Source of the DNA: Lantana camara | Taxonomy: Eukaryota > Streptophyta > Magnoliopsida > Lamiales > Verbenaceae | Reading direction: 5' to 3' | Length of the DNA: 64,000 bases | Assembly (NCBI GenBank): GCA_037501455.1 | Contig: CM074860.1 | Span: forward strand, 50,788,501 to 50,852,500 | Shown: positions 45,243 to 56,364 of the stretch, one piece after another | Position numbering within the stretch: position 1 is the first letter of the stretch | Layout: every line of letters begins with the position of its first letter | The notes under the pieces: generated by a model | Told to the model about the DNA's origin: nothing | The model's input: only the letters and a program-made list of their open reading frames with translations | Databases searched by the model: none | Translations under genes and position numbers: made by a program

Positions 45243-48200
45243 TGTAACATCCCGCTCGTCCGATTTATAAGGTACGCCACGTTTCAACCTTTTAATGTGT
45301 TTAATTATGTGATTTTATATTTTTCATGGCCCTATTTTGAACTCTTTTAGAGTTTAGGGGCCCCTTTGTTATTTTCTCTTTTTAGGGATTTTTCGGTCAT
45401 TTATCGTTCGAACGAGATTTTGACCATTTTGACCCCTTCAACGCGTTCGGGGCATCGAGACGAGTCCGTAGACTCTGAGTTTGTTTAATTCTGACGTCGT
45501 TTGCCCCTTCTACCGTTCGTTTTTCGCGCGAGGACCCGGGATAAAACAGCCGGATCCTCGTTTAACGTGTCATAACTCAGCAGCTCTCTCTCTCTCTTCC
45601 CCCCAGCCGAAACACGATGCACACACACACTCGAAGGTGTGATTTCATGCACAACCCGGAACTCGCTCGTTTCTCAACGGAATTTGACGAACCACTAGTC
45701 CATTTCGACGAGCTCGATGATGCGGTCTCAACCGTACCAAGAACTCGACAAACCGACGACCGACGACAAAGTTATCCGCCATTTTCAGACTCGGCTGGAG
45801 GAGGGTGGCGGAGCCGCCACTTCGCCGCCCTTTCGCGGCAGCTTCCGGCCACTTTCTGGCGACACGCACGCCCTACCCAGTTAGAGGAGCTCCTGGCGCA
45901 GCGCGGGACGTTGGCGGCGCGGCCAATGGCCACCGGACGGTGGCGCACGCGCAGCCTGAAGCACACGCCGCCGCTGCGTGAACAGTGTCACGGCAGTGCT
46001 CCGGCGCCCTTTTTCGACGAAGGTTAGTGTTTTCCAAGGTTTTCTGACCTCCCGAGTCCATTTCCGGCATCAATTTGAGTGAATTCTGGCCGTAGGTGGT
46101 GGTTAGGGGCGGTGCGACGGCGGCAGAAACTTCGGAGGGTATCGGGGGCCTTTTCCAGTGATCTTTTGGTCTCGGACCCTTCACGAAAGTTGTTCGGAAC
46201 GACGAGAACTAATAAACTCCATTTGGTCGACTCCAGATTTTGCCGTTTGGCGGCGGTTCGCAGCGGCACAGTGGCGGCGCACCGATGGCGCAACCTATGA
46301 GGATTTTTCCGGCGAGAAAGCCTAGGGCTTTCGTAAAGCTCGTCACGGGTAAGCCGATGCCTCTTTCGGATCTCATTTTGGTTCACCGGTTTGAAAGTAA
46401 TTGAAGTTTGAAGATTTTAGGGTTTTCGTATTGTTGGATCTGAAATTGGAGACAATTGGCTTGGAATTTGCAGAAATTGATCGAGGAATTGGATTGAGCA
46501 CGACGAATCCTTGCACGGGTGTTTTTTCGGGATTTTTCCGGCACCTTCCAGCGGCGGTCGGCCACTATTCCGGCAGCTACAGTGGCGGCGATCCGGCGGG
46601 CTTCGGACAGAATGTCCGCCTCGTTGTGGTGAGCCCAACACCACTTTCCGTTCGTCAATCGGACACTCGTTTTATTTTCTACGAATTTATTTGTGTATTT
46701 GAGAATTATTTGATTAATTGTTCTAATTGTAAATTAATTGTCATATGCTTGAATTGCCGATTGAAATGTATTCCGTTATGTATGAAATCATGTATGATAT
46801 GAAATGTGACAAATATGAACATTGTAATTCGCAATTTGAATCCCGTTTTGGTCTGATTGAGCTAAGTGTCTAATTTAAAAAGGGTGTATGTGTAATTTTG
46901 GAAATGATATGAATTTATTTGATTTAATTAGGTAGACCTTGTTAATTGAATCCGTTTTGTGATAAATGAATTGTTGGGTGTTAAATGAATTTGATATATG
47001 ACTTATGTGAAACTTATGAGATTTAATTTGCAACTTTTGTATTTAAAAATAGTTTAATTGTACAAATATGAATTTGGTATGCTCTATATGAATTAATATG
47101 AAATAATTTGAATTGCTTTGTCTCCCTACCTTTCTGGTTTGTGTTAATTGTGCTCTTTATGATTTAGTTTTAATTCAGGTATGTAATCTTATGATTTTAA
47201 TTGAATTAGGAAGCATGCTATTATGATTTATTTGATTTATTAATATGTGTCAATTGATATGAAAGCTGTTACGTGAATTTGCATGAAATGAATAATATGA
47301 ATTTGAAACCTGCTTATGTGATTGCATTTCGTAAGTGCTTGAGCATTGCCGTGCATCTTTGTGTAGTTGTCTGAGTTTGAGTCTGAGCCCTGTGTTGTGT
47401 TTGTGTGTTCAGTTGGTTCAGGTGCACCCGGGGTGGTGGCAAGTGAGTCGTGCAGGTTCCGGGGTGGACCTTCTACTTTGTGTTAGGCTGTGTTTGGTAC
47501 CAGGTGAGGTTAGGATATAGTTATACCCTATTGCAATGTGCCCGTTTTCGAATGCATGTGCTTTATAAACCTTATATATATGTAGATATGTGCGAAGTAT
47601 GTATTTTGCTGGTTTTGTCATATGATTTGATTTGAAAAGTACGAATCGCTATGTACAAGCCTATGTATGCTTTGTCTCAGTTCTGTTATGATTTCGAGGT
47701 CAGTCTGCGTGATATGTACGTACGATATGATAAGTGCGATATGCATGAGATTTGTTCATCTGTCTGTGTGTGTAAGTATAATTTTCGTCTGGTAAGTGTG
47801 ATAAGTTTAGGCTTTGTTTCGTTTGTATCGGATTCAAGCAAGTCTCCGATTTTCTGTTGGTTTTGATCTGTTTGGGCCCCGGAGTTGTGGGTAAGGGAGA
47901 CCCGGGACGACCATCGGGATCGCCGGTTACGACCCCTGTGCACTTCTCCACCAACGGGAGACTTTGTTCTCCTATGCCGACGGAGCGCATTTTGGCTGGC
48001 CGTCGAAGGAACCGGGCGGGATCCTCCGGTTCACATGTTTCATTCTGTGGTGGGTTGAGAGGGGCACCTCTCTTCCCCAAACGGTGTGGAGGTGGGATTA
48101 ATTTATGATTTGTTTTGTGTTTCGGTTCGTCTTTGTTTCTGGGTAAGTGTGTTCTGTCTGTCAGTCTGTCATAAGTTCGTGAAACGGGGGTAGATTGTTA

Positions 48201-49020
48201 AATTAAGATAAAAATTGATATACTTTTAAGTTATTAAGATATGCTCCGATATGTGTGTTATGTCTGCATGAATCCGAGTTGTGCCTTAAGAAACTTTTGA
48301 TTTAAGATTTGTTTAGTCTGTCTGATAAGTCTCCCTATATGTATATTATCACGGAAAAATATTTTGGCGTGCAAAAACTAACCCCGGGTTCACGAACGTC
48401 GCTTCTTCTTTGTGCTGTGCTCTATATATATGTATAGTGTGCGTGTGTCAGCCCCTCACTAGTCTTTGGACTGACCCCTCCCCTTTTATGTTTTAGTTCG
48501 CAGGCTTTGCTTTGGAGGTCGTTGGGGTTCGTGCTAGGCGGCTGTGTGTCGAGTCTGTGTCCGACTGTTTAAGTTTATTAAGTTCTGGCTCTGGTTTATG
48601 ATTTGTAAATGTTATATAAGATATGTTTGTGCAGGTTTGCAATTATGATTTGAATTTATGGAATTCGGGACAGGTTAGGACTGGTGCTCGGATTAGTTGA
48701 ACCCGTTGTGAATATATGATTGCTCGGGACAGGTTAGGACAGGTTTGCTGGATTAGTCGAACCCGTTTAGTTGATTTTGATGTTTGTATGGTACTATGTG
48801 TTTCAGGTATGAAAGTTTTTGTAAGTTGGCATTTCGTGCTACTTCCGCTCTCATGTTTTACATATTTTCTTTTGTACAGGGTTAGATACTGCCTAGCTAG
48901 TGCGTGTGTTTTTGTTTGTCACCTGTTCGCTGTGACTTGGCGCGTGTGCGGACCTTCCAGTTCGTACACGTGTCGGGTCATAGTGCGGGGGATGTGGCGC
49001 CTCACGTGCGGGGTGTTACT
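45243..49020 (+). repeat. LARD-C 3' LTR (3778 bp)
   Basis: Close copy of the 5' LTR with scattered substitutions and small indels; for example it lacks a short stretch near 46550 and has extra bases near 46190-46215 and 47435-47460. The last base is T rather than A (GGGTGTTACT). Confidence 0.95.
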
Positions 49021-49025
49021 TTCCT

Positions 49026-49287
49026 CCTTAATGTTTAACTGATATTATCTCTGCCTTAAATCGAGCTTGGAATACACTCTTGACCCTTGTAGCATATCAA
49101 ACAAATCCTCTATATTAGGCAATGGATATTTATTCTTTACCATCATCCGATTCAACTCCCGGTAGTCAATGCACATCCTTAAAGTTCCATCTTTCTTCTT
49201 AACAAAGAGAACCGGCGCGCCCCACGGTGATGAACTCGGTCGAATATATCCATTCTTGAGAAGTTCTTCCAACTGAACTTTTAACTC
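49026..49287 (-). pseudogene. Gypsy RT, N-terminal part
   Basis: In the gag frame after a TAG at 49285-49287 (MAPAEL, stop, [10 protein letters not shown]). It shows [28 protein letters not shown] and [11 protein letters not shown], the start of gypsy RT. The stretch LDLRQR then meets a TAA (just before 49045) where a GYHQL-type motif is usual. The RT frame continues at 40073 on the other side of LARD-C. Confidence 0.93.
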
Positions 49288-51024
49288 CTATAACTCTGCC
49301 GGTGCCATCCGGTAAGGAGTCTTAGAATAAGGTTCAGATCCCGGATATAAGTCTATTACAAATTCGATCTCTCGATCCGGAGGCAAAGAACCTAAAACTT
49401 CAGGAAACACCTCAAGATACTCCTTTACCACTTCAGTCTCTTCCAACTTTTCCTGATCTTTCGGCTTATTCAAAATATAGGCAATAAATCCCGTTACCCC
49501 ATTCCTTATCAATTTATGAGCTTCCGTGAACGACAAAAGAGGAGCAATCTCTAATTCTTTTCCCACTGCCACTTCTTCTCCCAACTTAACTGTTTTGGTG
49601 AAACAATCAACCGTGGCGTGATACCGAAACAACCAATCCATTCCCAGAATCACCCCAAATCTGTTCATCGGTATTACCACCAAATCTGCTCGATATTCTC
49701 TGCCATCAAACCCAAACACACAATCTCTGACCACCCGATCCGTCTCAAGACTTCCACCCAACGGCGAACTCACCACATAACAAGCATTTAAGCACGTAAC
49801 AGGCAAACACAAAGTATCAATTAATTTGCATGAAATAAAAGAATGAGTAGTGCCAGGGTCAAATAATGCATGTATGTTCATGTTATGGATGCATATCGGA
49901 CCTTCCACCATAGCATTGGGGTTGGCTTCCACATTTTGTTCTTCACCCGTAAGAGCATAAGCACGAGCTGGGATCATCGGCCTTTGAGCTCCCGGTTGGT
50001 AGCCTGGAGTCTTATCCGGACAAGTATTGGCCATATGCGTCGTCTTTCCACAAATCAGGCACTGTCCCAACCTCCTTCGGCAAGTGTTGTAGGTGTGAGT
50101 CGGGCCTCCATAATATAAACATGGTGACCTATCATGCCGAGGATCGGAAGTAGCTGGAGGTGCTTGTGGCTTTGGCGGTGCAGCTCCTGTAGGTCGGAAC
50201 CTCTTGTTTTGCCCTTGAAATGGCTGAGGAGGAGATACCATAGGTCTTTTCCCCTTTCCGAACCCCGATCCTTGTCCCATTTGCATACGAGGTAAGGGGT
50301 CCTTTTTCTTGTACTCCTCTTCCAATACCAGAGCCCTTTGTACAGTGTCAGCGAAAGATTCGAAGTTATGACCCGCGTGCCCATGCCTCAGATCCTGCCT
50401 CAATCCAGCTATAAACTTCTTTGCCTTTCTCTTTTGATCCCTCGTAATGTGAGGTGCATATTTACCAAGCCTATTGAAAAGAGAAAGATATTGAGCCACC
50501 GTTCGAGTCCCTTGCTTCAATTCCATAAATTCTCGTTCTTTCCTTTCTCGAACGACCTCGGGCACAAAAGCCTCTCGAAACTCCCTTATAAAAACTTCCC
50601 AAGTAACTTCTTCCCCTTCCACTTCAAGCTTCTCTCTAGTACGTTCCCACCAATCATAGGCCTCTCCATCCAGTTGAAAAATGGCAAATTGAGCTTTCTC
50701 TTGAGAGGTAAATTGTCGAACATTAAAGATCCTCTCAATTCGAGTGAGCCATCCTTCCGATACCGCATCATCTACCGAACCCGAAAATCTAGGAGGATTA
50801 TAGCTCAAAAACAACCCATGATGATCTCTCGGGTTATTCGGAGGAGGTGGTTGATGTTCAGCCTGCGGTTCTACTGGAGGATCCTGAGCCCTTCTATGTT
50901 CCACGTAGTTATATACCGCTTCCATAAAGTGCTCCATATTCATAGGCGGTTGTGGAGTTTTAGGAGAACGATCTCTATGATGATGATGACCCGGAGACCT
51001 TTCCCGATGTCTTCTCGGAGGCAT
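49288..51024 (-). pseudogene. Gypsy gag-protease (578 codons)
   Basis: It starts with a basic, Pro-rich segment (MPPRRHRERSPGHHHH), followed by the retrotransposon gag domain (about 75-235, with GWLTRIERIF and EAYDWWERTR). Two zinc knuckles follow: a degenerate one at 302-315 (CLYYGG, second Cys is Tyr) and an intact CX2CX4HX4C at 322-335. The protease motif reads DPG at 389-391 (ALFDPGTTHSFIS) where D-S/T-G is expected, so activity is doubtful. GMDWL near 461 fits the end of the protease domain. The Met is the first in the frame, about 175 bp past the PBS. Confidence 0.95.
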
Positions 51025-51198
51025 CCTATCAATTCAAACACTGACATGCGTGCTAATTTTAGTTCATGCATGACAATGCATTAAATTGATTCAATCATTC
51101 AAGTCAAGAATCAAACACCAAATCATATAGAATGCAAATGTTCCAAATTAACAAGTAATTCCTACAGCCGAACGACATACTGACTCAACACGACACTA

Positions 51199-51232
51199 GA
51201 GCCCTGGTTTTGCAAACCGGGCTCTGATACCA
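51199..51232 (-). other. Gypsy primer-binding site with hairpin
   Basis: GGGCTCTGATACCA (51219-51232) is the reverse-complement tRNA-Met PBS. GAGCCC (51199-51204) and GGGCTC (51219-51224) pair perfectly, with an inner GGTTT/AAACC-type stem. Half the PBS is thus in a stem. Confidence 0.93.
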
Positions 51233-51241
51233 CTCAAAGGA

Positions 51242-54006
51242 TGTAACGCCCGAGCGCGAGACGTCACATCCCCCGCACCATGACCCGACCCGTATACGAA
51301 ATGGATTTCCATACACGTGTCGAATCATAGCGAACGGAGACATACACACTCGCTAAGCCAGGCGGGACTAACCTAAAACTTAAACCCCAACAACCACAAC
51401 AACCATAACAGCAATCAGAGCAACTGAAGAATAGCGGAAGCAGTCATTCATATATTATATATTGAGCTAGAAGCTCTAGGTACCAACATGTAATTCATAT
51501 ATTGAGCTATACGCTCTATGTACCAATATTTCATGTAAGATACATAAAGGTACCATTCTATGTACGCTCCATACATATACAAAATCCAAGAGTATCAAAA
51601 TGTAATCATATGCGTGTAAAGGAAACGCTAGATACTATGCAAGACTCTCCTCCCGACTCGCATCCCGCCTAGCATCCCCTTCTTGCAAAAATAACTGAAA
51701 CAACTCCGGGTTCAGTCTTAGACAGACTGGTGGGTATAAAAAAAGAGGCATAATATCATAATATTTCGGAATTCAAACACGTACATGCAAGTTAAAAATC
51801 CTTACTCGAGGCTTAGAACCCGTTTTCCCAAATGGGAATTAAATAAGATACAACGAATAGGATTATAACCGTTCATTTCATTCATTAGGTCATTAGTAGC
51901 CCGGCGAGAGGGCGTGCATTATCTCCAACCACCACCTCGTGTAATTCATTAATCGTTCATTCATTCATTCGTTCATGCATTCATTCTTTCATGCACATTC
52001 ATTAGATCATTTATTCGATCATTCATATACTCCTTTTTCCTCTGGGTAGGATAATCATAATAAAAGGCTTTCGTTTAAAACATTTGCTCATTAAAAACTT
52101 GGTGTAAATACCTAAATAGAGTTTTGGCTAAAATCTTGCACATTAGGTGTGCGGGTCATATTGTTATCTAATAGAAGAAAAACCCACCTGGTAGACAAAA
52201 GAACCCGACAAACTCTCACTGCTCGACCTCGTCACCCACTGGACCAAGACCTGTGTGACAAAGGTAGTGTGAGACTCAATCATGACCACATTAGACGCTC
52301 GGCTATGCAATAACATGTTAAGGAATACTTAAAATGCAATAGTATGTTCAATTATGGTCATGAATGTCATAGAATCCAATTAAACACATAATTCAACAAG
52401 TTTCATTCAATAGACGGTAAAAACCGTATTCCTTCTCGTTCATATCGTTCATACTTTCATACTTGCATTCATAAGATTATAAATATCATATATCAATCAT
52501 AAAACATAGCTTTAACATAATCACGGTACATACAATCCACCAATACGAGCCAAAACGCAAAACAAGCAATAAAAGAGTTCCCCCAAAGCTGCCATTTCAA
52601 ACGACACGGCCGTGTTGAGTTTTCAAAGGAAACGGACACGGCCGTGTCCGACGTTAAAAATCAGAAAAATTCAAGGTCGAGGGCTTGACACGGCCGTGTT
52701 GAGTTTTCAAAGGATTTGGACACGGCCGTGTCCGAGATTAAATTCAGAAAAAAAATTCAAAGTCGAGAGCCCAACACGGCCGTGTCCATTTTCAGTTCAA
52801 AGCTGACACGGCCGTGTCAGCTCATAGTCTTCACAAGAGAAACAGAGCATAAGCTCTGTTTCTTCGAGCGAAAAGCTTAAAAAACAGGGCAGCCACAAGG
52901 AAGCTCATATATTGCACTTAGACATGTTTTCACTTCATATATTTCACATATATCATGCAATCCAATCATATATACAAGAATTCACACCCAAAGTTGGCCA
53001 AAGCTCACTCAATATCAAGCTATCCATCCATGGAAGCTTCAAGCTCCATTAATGGCACATCAAGTAATACACAACCAACATGAAATCCAAGCATATCAAA
53101 ACGATGAGGAAGTTCCAAGCAACACATTTCATGCATCACCTAACACTTAAAACCAAAGAAAGACATGTAACCAAGAATTTATACCTTATAATTCATTATC
53201 AAGCTTTTCTTCATAACACTAGATTCTCCAACCTACACCAAGATATAATCGGAAGAAAATGGAGAGGAGAAGGGGAGAAAAACAATCCATATCTTACCTT
53301 GGAAAAAGATTGGATGCAAGTTGATCTTGAGCTTAAAGTTTGGACGATCAAACAAGGGTTTTCTTGGAGCTTCTTCCTTGGCCTCTTGGATGATGAATTG
53401 ATCGATCAAATGGGTGTAAGGGAGGAGGAAAATGCTGATATTTAGTGCTATAAATGGGTAGGATTCGGGTCGGTTCAAGTCCGGTTTGTTTAGTAAACGG
53501 TTCAAACAAGTTATAAGAAAAGAGGTTGTTCGTTGTCGAAGGTTCTAACGGTATCGAAAAAGTATAAGGTAAAGTTTAATGGATAGGTATCGTCGAGACA
53601 AGCTCAACGCCGGTTACGGATCTCGATTTCGAGGTCCAGAGCTCAAGATATCGCGAAAACCGTTTAGGGTTGCCTATATACAAATAGGTCCCTAAACTTT
53701 CAAAAAGTGGCAATTAAGCCCAAACTCAATTTCCAATTGAGTCCAAAACATTCAAATAAGTTACAAACTAGTCCACGGATTACACGAAATACGTAATTCC
53801 ATTCAATTAACACCGAATTCATGGGATTCACAATCTCGCAATTTCATTCATATAATCAAAGCACACATTGGAGTCCAAATATAATTTAAACAATTAAATC
53901 AAATTAGAGACGAATTCAATTAGTAAAACAAGATATGAAATCATATAATTAAATAAAAATGCGCACGTAACTCTCACCTGCACGTGTGAAAGCACGGGGC
54001 GTTACA
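51242..54006 (-). repeat. Gypsy 5' LTR (2765 bp)
   Basis: Same termini as the 3' LTR. It lacks the 241 bp equivalent to 35351-35591 and has a slightly expanded CATT-rich stretch near 51960-52020. Its six palindromes lie at 52604-52820, and TSD copy CCATA follows at 54007. Confidence 0.96.
52604..52820. repeat. Six CGGCCG palindromes in the gypsy 5' LTR
   Basis: Centres at 52609.5, 52641.5, 52693.5, 52725.5, 52779.5 and 52811.5 give the same 32, 52, 32, 54, 32 bp spacing as in the 3' LTR. Several copies are cleaner palindromes than their partners in the 3' LTR. Confidence 0.95.
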
Positions 54007-55186
54007 CCATAACCCGACACGTGTAACGAAATAGAGACTCTGCTGGCGATCTAGACCCTAATTCAGAGTGTGCAACAAAATCAAAATACATGCGGAAGCA
54101 ACAGGATCGTCAAACATGCATATAAAATCCAACTAATTTAAATTAATACATGATATACAAACATGTCCATGCCGGGGCAAATAAAATTTTACAAATTCAT
54201 AAGCTTAAAATCATATACATATTCAAACTCTACACATAAATCCAAAGCAAAAAGTAATGATGCGGTATGCAAAAAACTCGAACTAAGACTCAAGCAACTC
54301 AAACGAAAGCCGCCTAGTTCGAACTAACCCTGCACTTGTGAACTCAATAAACAAAAGGGGAACAAGAAGACAAAGAGGAGGGGTCAGTCCTAAAGACTGG
54401 TAGGGGGCTAACACACTCACACGTACATATACATAAATCAGAGCATATTTAATGTCATAAAAGCTCATTAACCGGGGCGTGGTTTTGGCAATCTAAAACA
54501 TTTTAGCCCATGATACTGGTTATATAGAAAAGAGTTAAGGTCGGAGGCCAAAATCAGCAAATTTTAGTAATTAGAAATCCACTTCCGTTTCACGAACCAT
54601 ATTTAGAGTCTAAATCACACAACTCAACGAGTACGAATTTCAGACCACCTAACTCCGTTCATATTCAGAATCGGAATCAAAATTCAAACAAAAACATAAT
54701 TCAAGCGCACAAACCTCTTCTCTGGGTGATGGAAGGGTTGTTCCTACCCTAACCATTGTTCATACTGCATGGGTCGTGAGTTTCATGACCCTCACGTTCG
54801 AGGATTCCATGCCCCACCAAACCTCCTAGTGGGTTTCGGGTTGATCCTTTCCAAGTGGAGACCACACTCAGGAGTGACCCGATGGCCCAATGCCGTCCCA
54901 GAGCTCCTTTGCATAAATCTCCGGGGCCCAGTTCAAATTGTTCAAAATTTCAAAGTTCAAAAGTTCCAAATTTTCAAAATCGGACTTATCTTTCAAAGTC
55001 ATAACTCGATAATTTCAAAACACACAGACCAACCCTTTTTCAAATCAAACAAACGAAAAGATATCTTACGTGTAAATAAAAGTGTTTTTCAAAAGTTTCA
55101 TAAGAAACGGGCCAATTCCCACAAAATAATATCAAACACCTATCGATATACATAAATATACTTAAGTCGCATGCAGGCTTCAAAAT
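54007..55186 (-). repeat. LTR of element D, right piece
   Basis: It continues the LTR from 34581. On the minus strand it carries GGTGCGGGGGATGT near the terminus. Hairpins GTGAG/CTCAC (54776-54795, loop containing TCATG) and CCCAC/GTGGG (54813-54833) are as in the other LTRs. LTR E interrupts it at 55187; its 5' end is outside the window. No gene is visible. Confidence 0.8.
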
Positions 55187-56364
55187 TGTAACATCCCGCT
55201 CGTCCGGTCGTACAGGTACGTTGTAACGAGAGTGTTATTTGTGCTTTTAAATTATTTATTTATGCGATTATATATTTATTATAATGTTTAATTGCTATTC
55301 TTGAATTTATTTGAATTATTTGCTAAGTATGTTTTTAAATACTTGAACGTTTTTAACCTTTTGACTCCTTTTTGATCCGTTTGTGACTACGTGATATGCA
55401 TGACTTATATGTGTTATGAGCTTGTTTATGTGCTCTTTTATTGTTTTTGAGTTCGTTTGATACGGTTTTCGAACCGTTTTATTTGTTAGGGGCACGAGGG
55501 CCTAACTTGTTTTAGTGCACCTTGGGTTCCGGAAGGCGTAAGTCGAGCTCAGAAATTCGGATTCAAATTTTGGAAGAGGCGTTGGACTCTCAATGAAGAA
55601 AGGAAGCCAAGGAACCCAAATCTGTATTTTTCTAAGCCCATTTGACCCCGAAATTTTTACCCGAATTGAGCCCATATGACAGATTTACCACCTTTGACTA
55701 AAATAGCCATAACTTTTTCATTTCAACTACTTTTTGACCAATTCTTGGGCCCACTTTCCACTAACTCAATCCCCTATCTCTCCCCTATAAGCCAATCTCG
55801 AGAATCACACCAAATGGAAGAGAAAATCAGCCACAAAGTCTGATCCAAGGAAGAAGAAAGGAGAAAGAAGATAAACTATTCACCCATTGTGATTTTTAGT
55901 CGAAATCTTCATGAAAGCTCTCCTAATGCAAGAAGTAAGTTAATATTTTTGCTCTAAATCCCTATGTGATCATTTTAACTATAAGTCTACAAGATTTCAT
56001 CCATGTTTGAGCATTCTACGGCATATGGCATGAATAGTGAGGGTTTAGAGCTTTTTGAAGAACTCTTGCTCATTCTTATTGTATTTCTTGATTTGAATCT
56101 AGTTATATGTTCCTAAGACCGTCCTATTTGTAATTATGAGCATCCATTTGGTGATATTTGGCTGCATATCAAACCACCATTAATGGATTTTTGATAAACT
56201 TGAAGAACATGAACTCGTTTAAGCATCTCTTCCTTTCTCATGCGTGTAGCTTCGGTTTTTGCATGAGTCAGGGCATGAATCTTTGAATATTTGTTGCATA
56301 AACCTTGTATGATGTGTTGGATTGGGTGTGGGGTGGTTTTCTTGGAGTTTTGTGGCTGGAATAG
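55187..56364 (+). repeat. LTR E, 5' part (+ strand)
   Basis: It starts TGTAACATCCCGCTCGTCCG like LARD-C. A CTATAAG box (55785-55791) in a CCCCTATAAGCC context is followed by a leader and a good splice donor AAGAAGTAAGT (GTAAGT 55935-55940). The solo LTR F interrupts it at 56365. Confidence 0.8.
56360..56364. repeat. Target-site duplication of solo LTR F, left copy
   Basis: AATAG, matched at 60619-60623 just after LTR F. Confidence 0.95.

Larger units (their letters stand above)
40079..49020 (+). mobile_element. LARD-C, + strand non-autonomous LTR element with 3.7-kb LTRs
   Basis: LTRs 40079-43808 and 45243-49020 flank an internal domain of only 1434 bp without genes. A TTCCT duplication and the clean interruption of the gypsy RT codons define the ends. 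The LTRs begin TGTAACATCCCG and end GGGTGTTACA, but the last base of the right LTR is T (CA to CT). PBS, PPT, hairpin array and PPT hairpin are all present, so this is an organised element rather than debris. Confidence 0.97.
34582..54006 (-). mobile_element. Ty3/gypsy chromovirus-like retrotransposon, minus strand, defective and interrupted
   Basis: LTRs at 34582-37555 (3') and 51242-54006 (5') flank gag-protease-RT-RNase H-integrase with a chromodomain-like C-terminus, in the gypsy order. A 5-bp CCATA duplication flanks it. Gag-pol is split by LARD-C (40079-49020). Without that insertion the element would be about 10.5 kb. Its chromodomain-type tail and long LTRs suggest the Tekay/Del clade. 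It shares the PBS hairpin, PPT hairpin and U5 box with the LARD-like elements, so a relative could be their helper. Several stops and catalytic changes show that this copy is dead. Confidence 0.97.
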
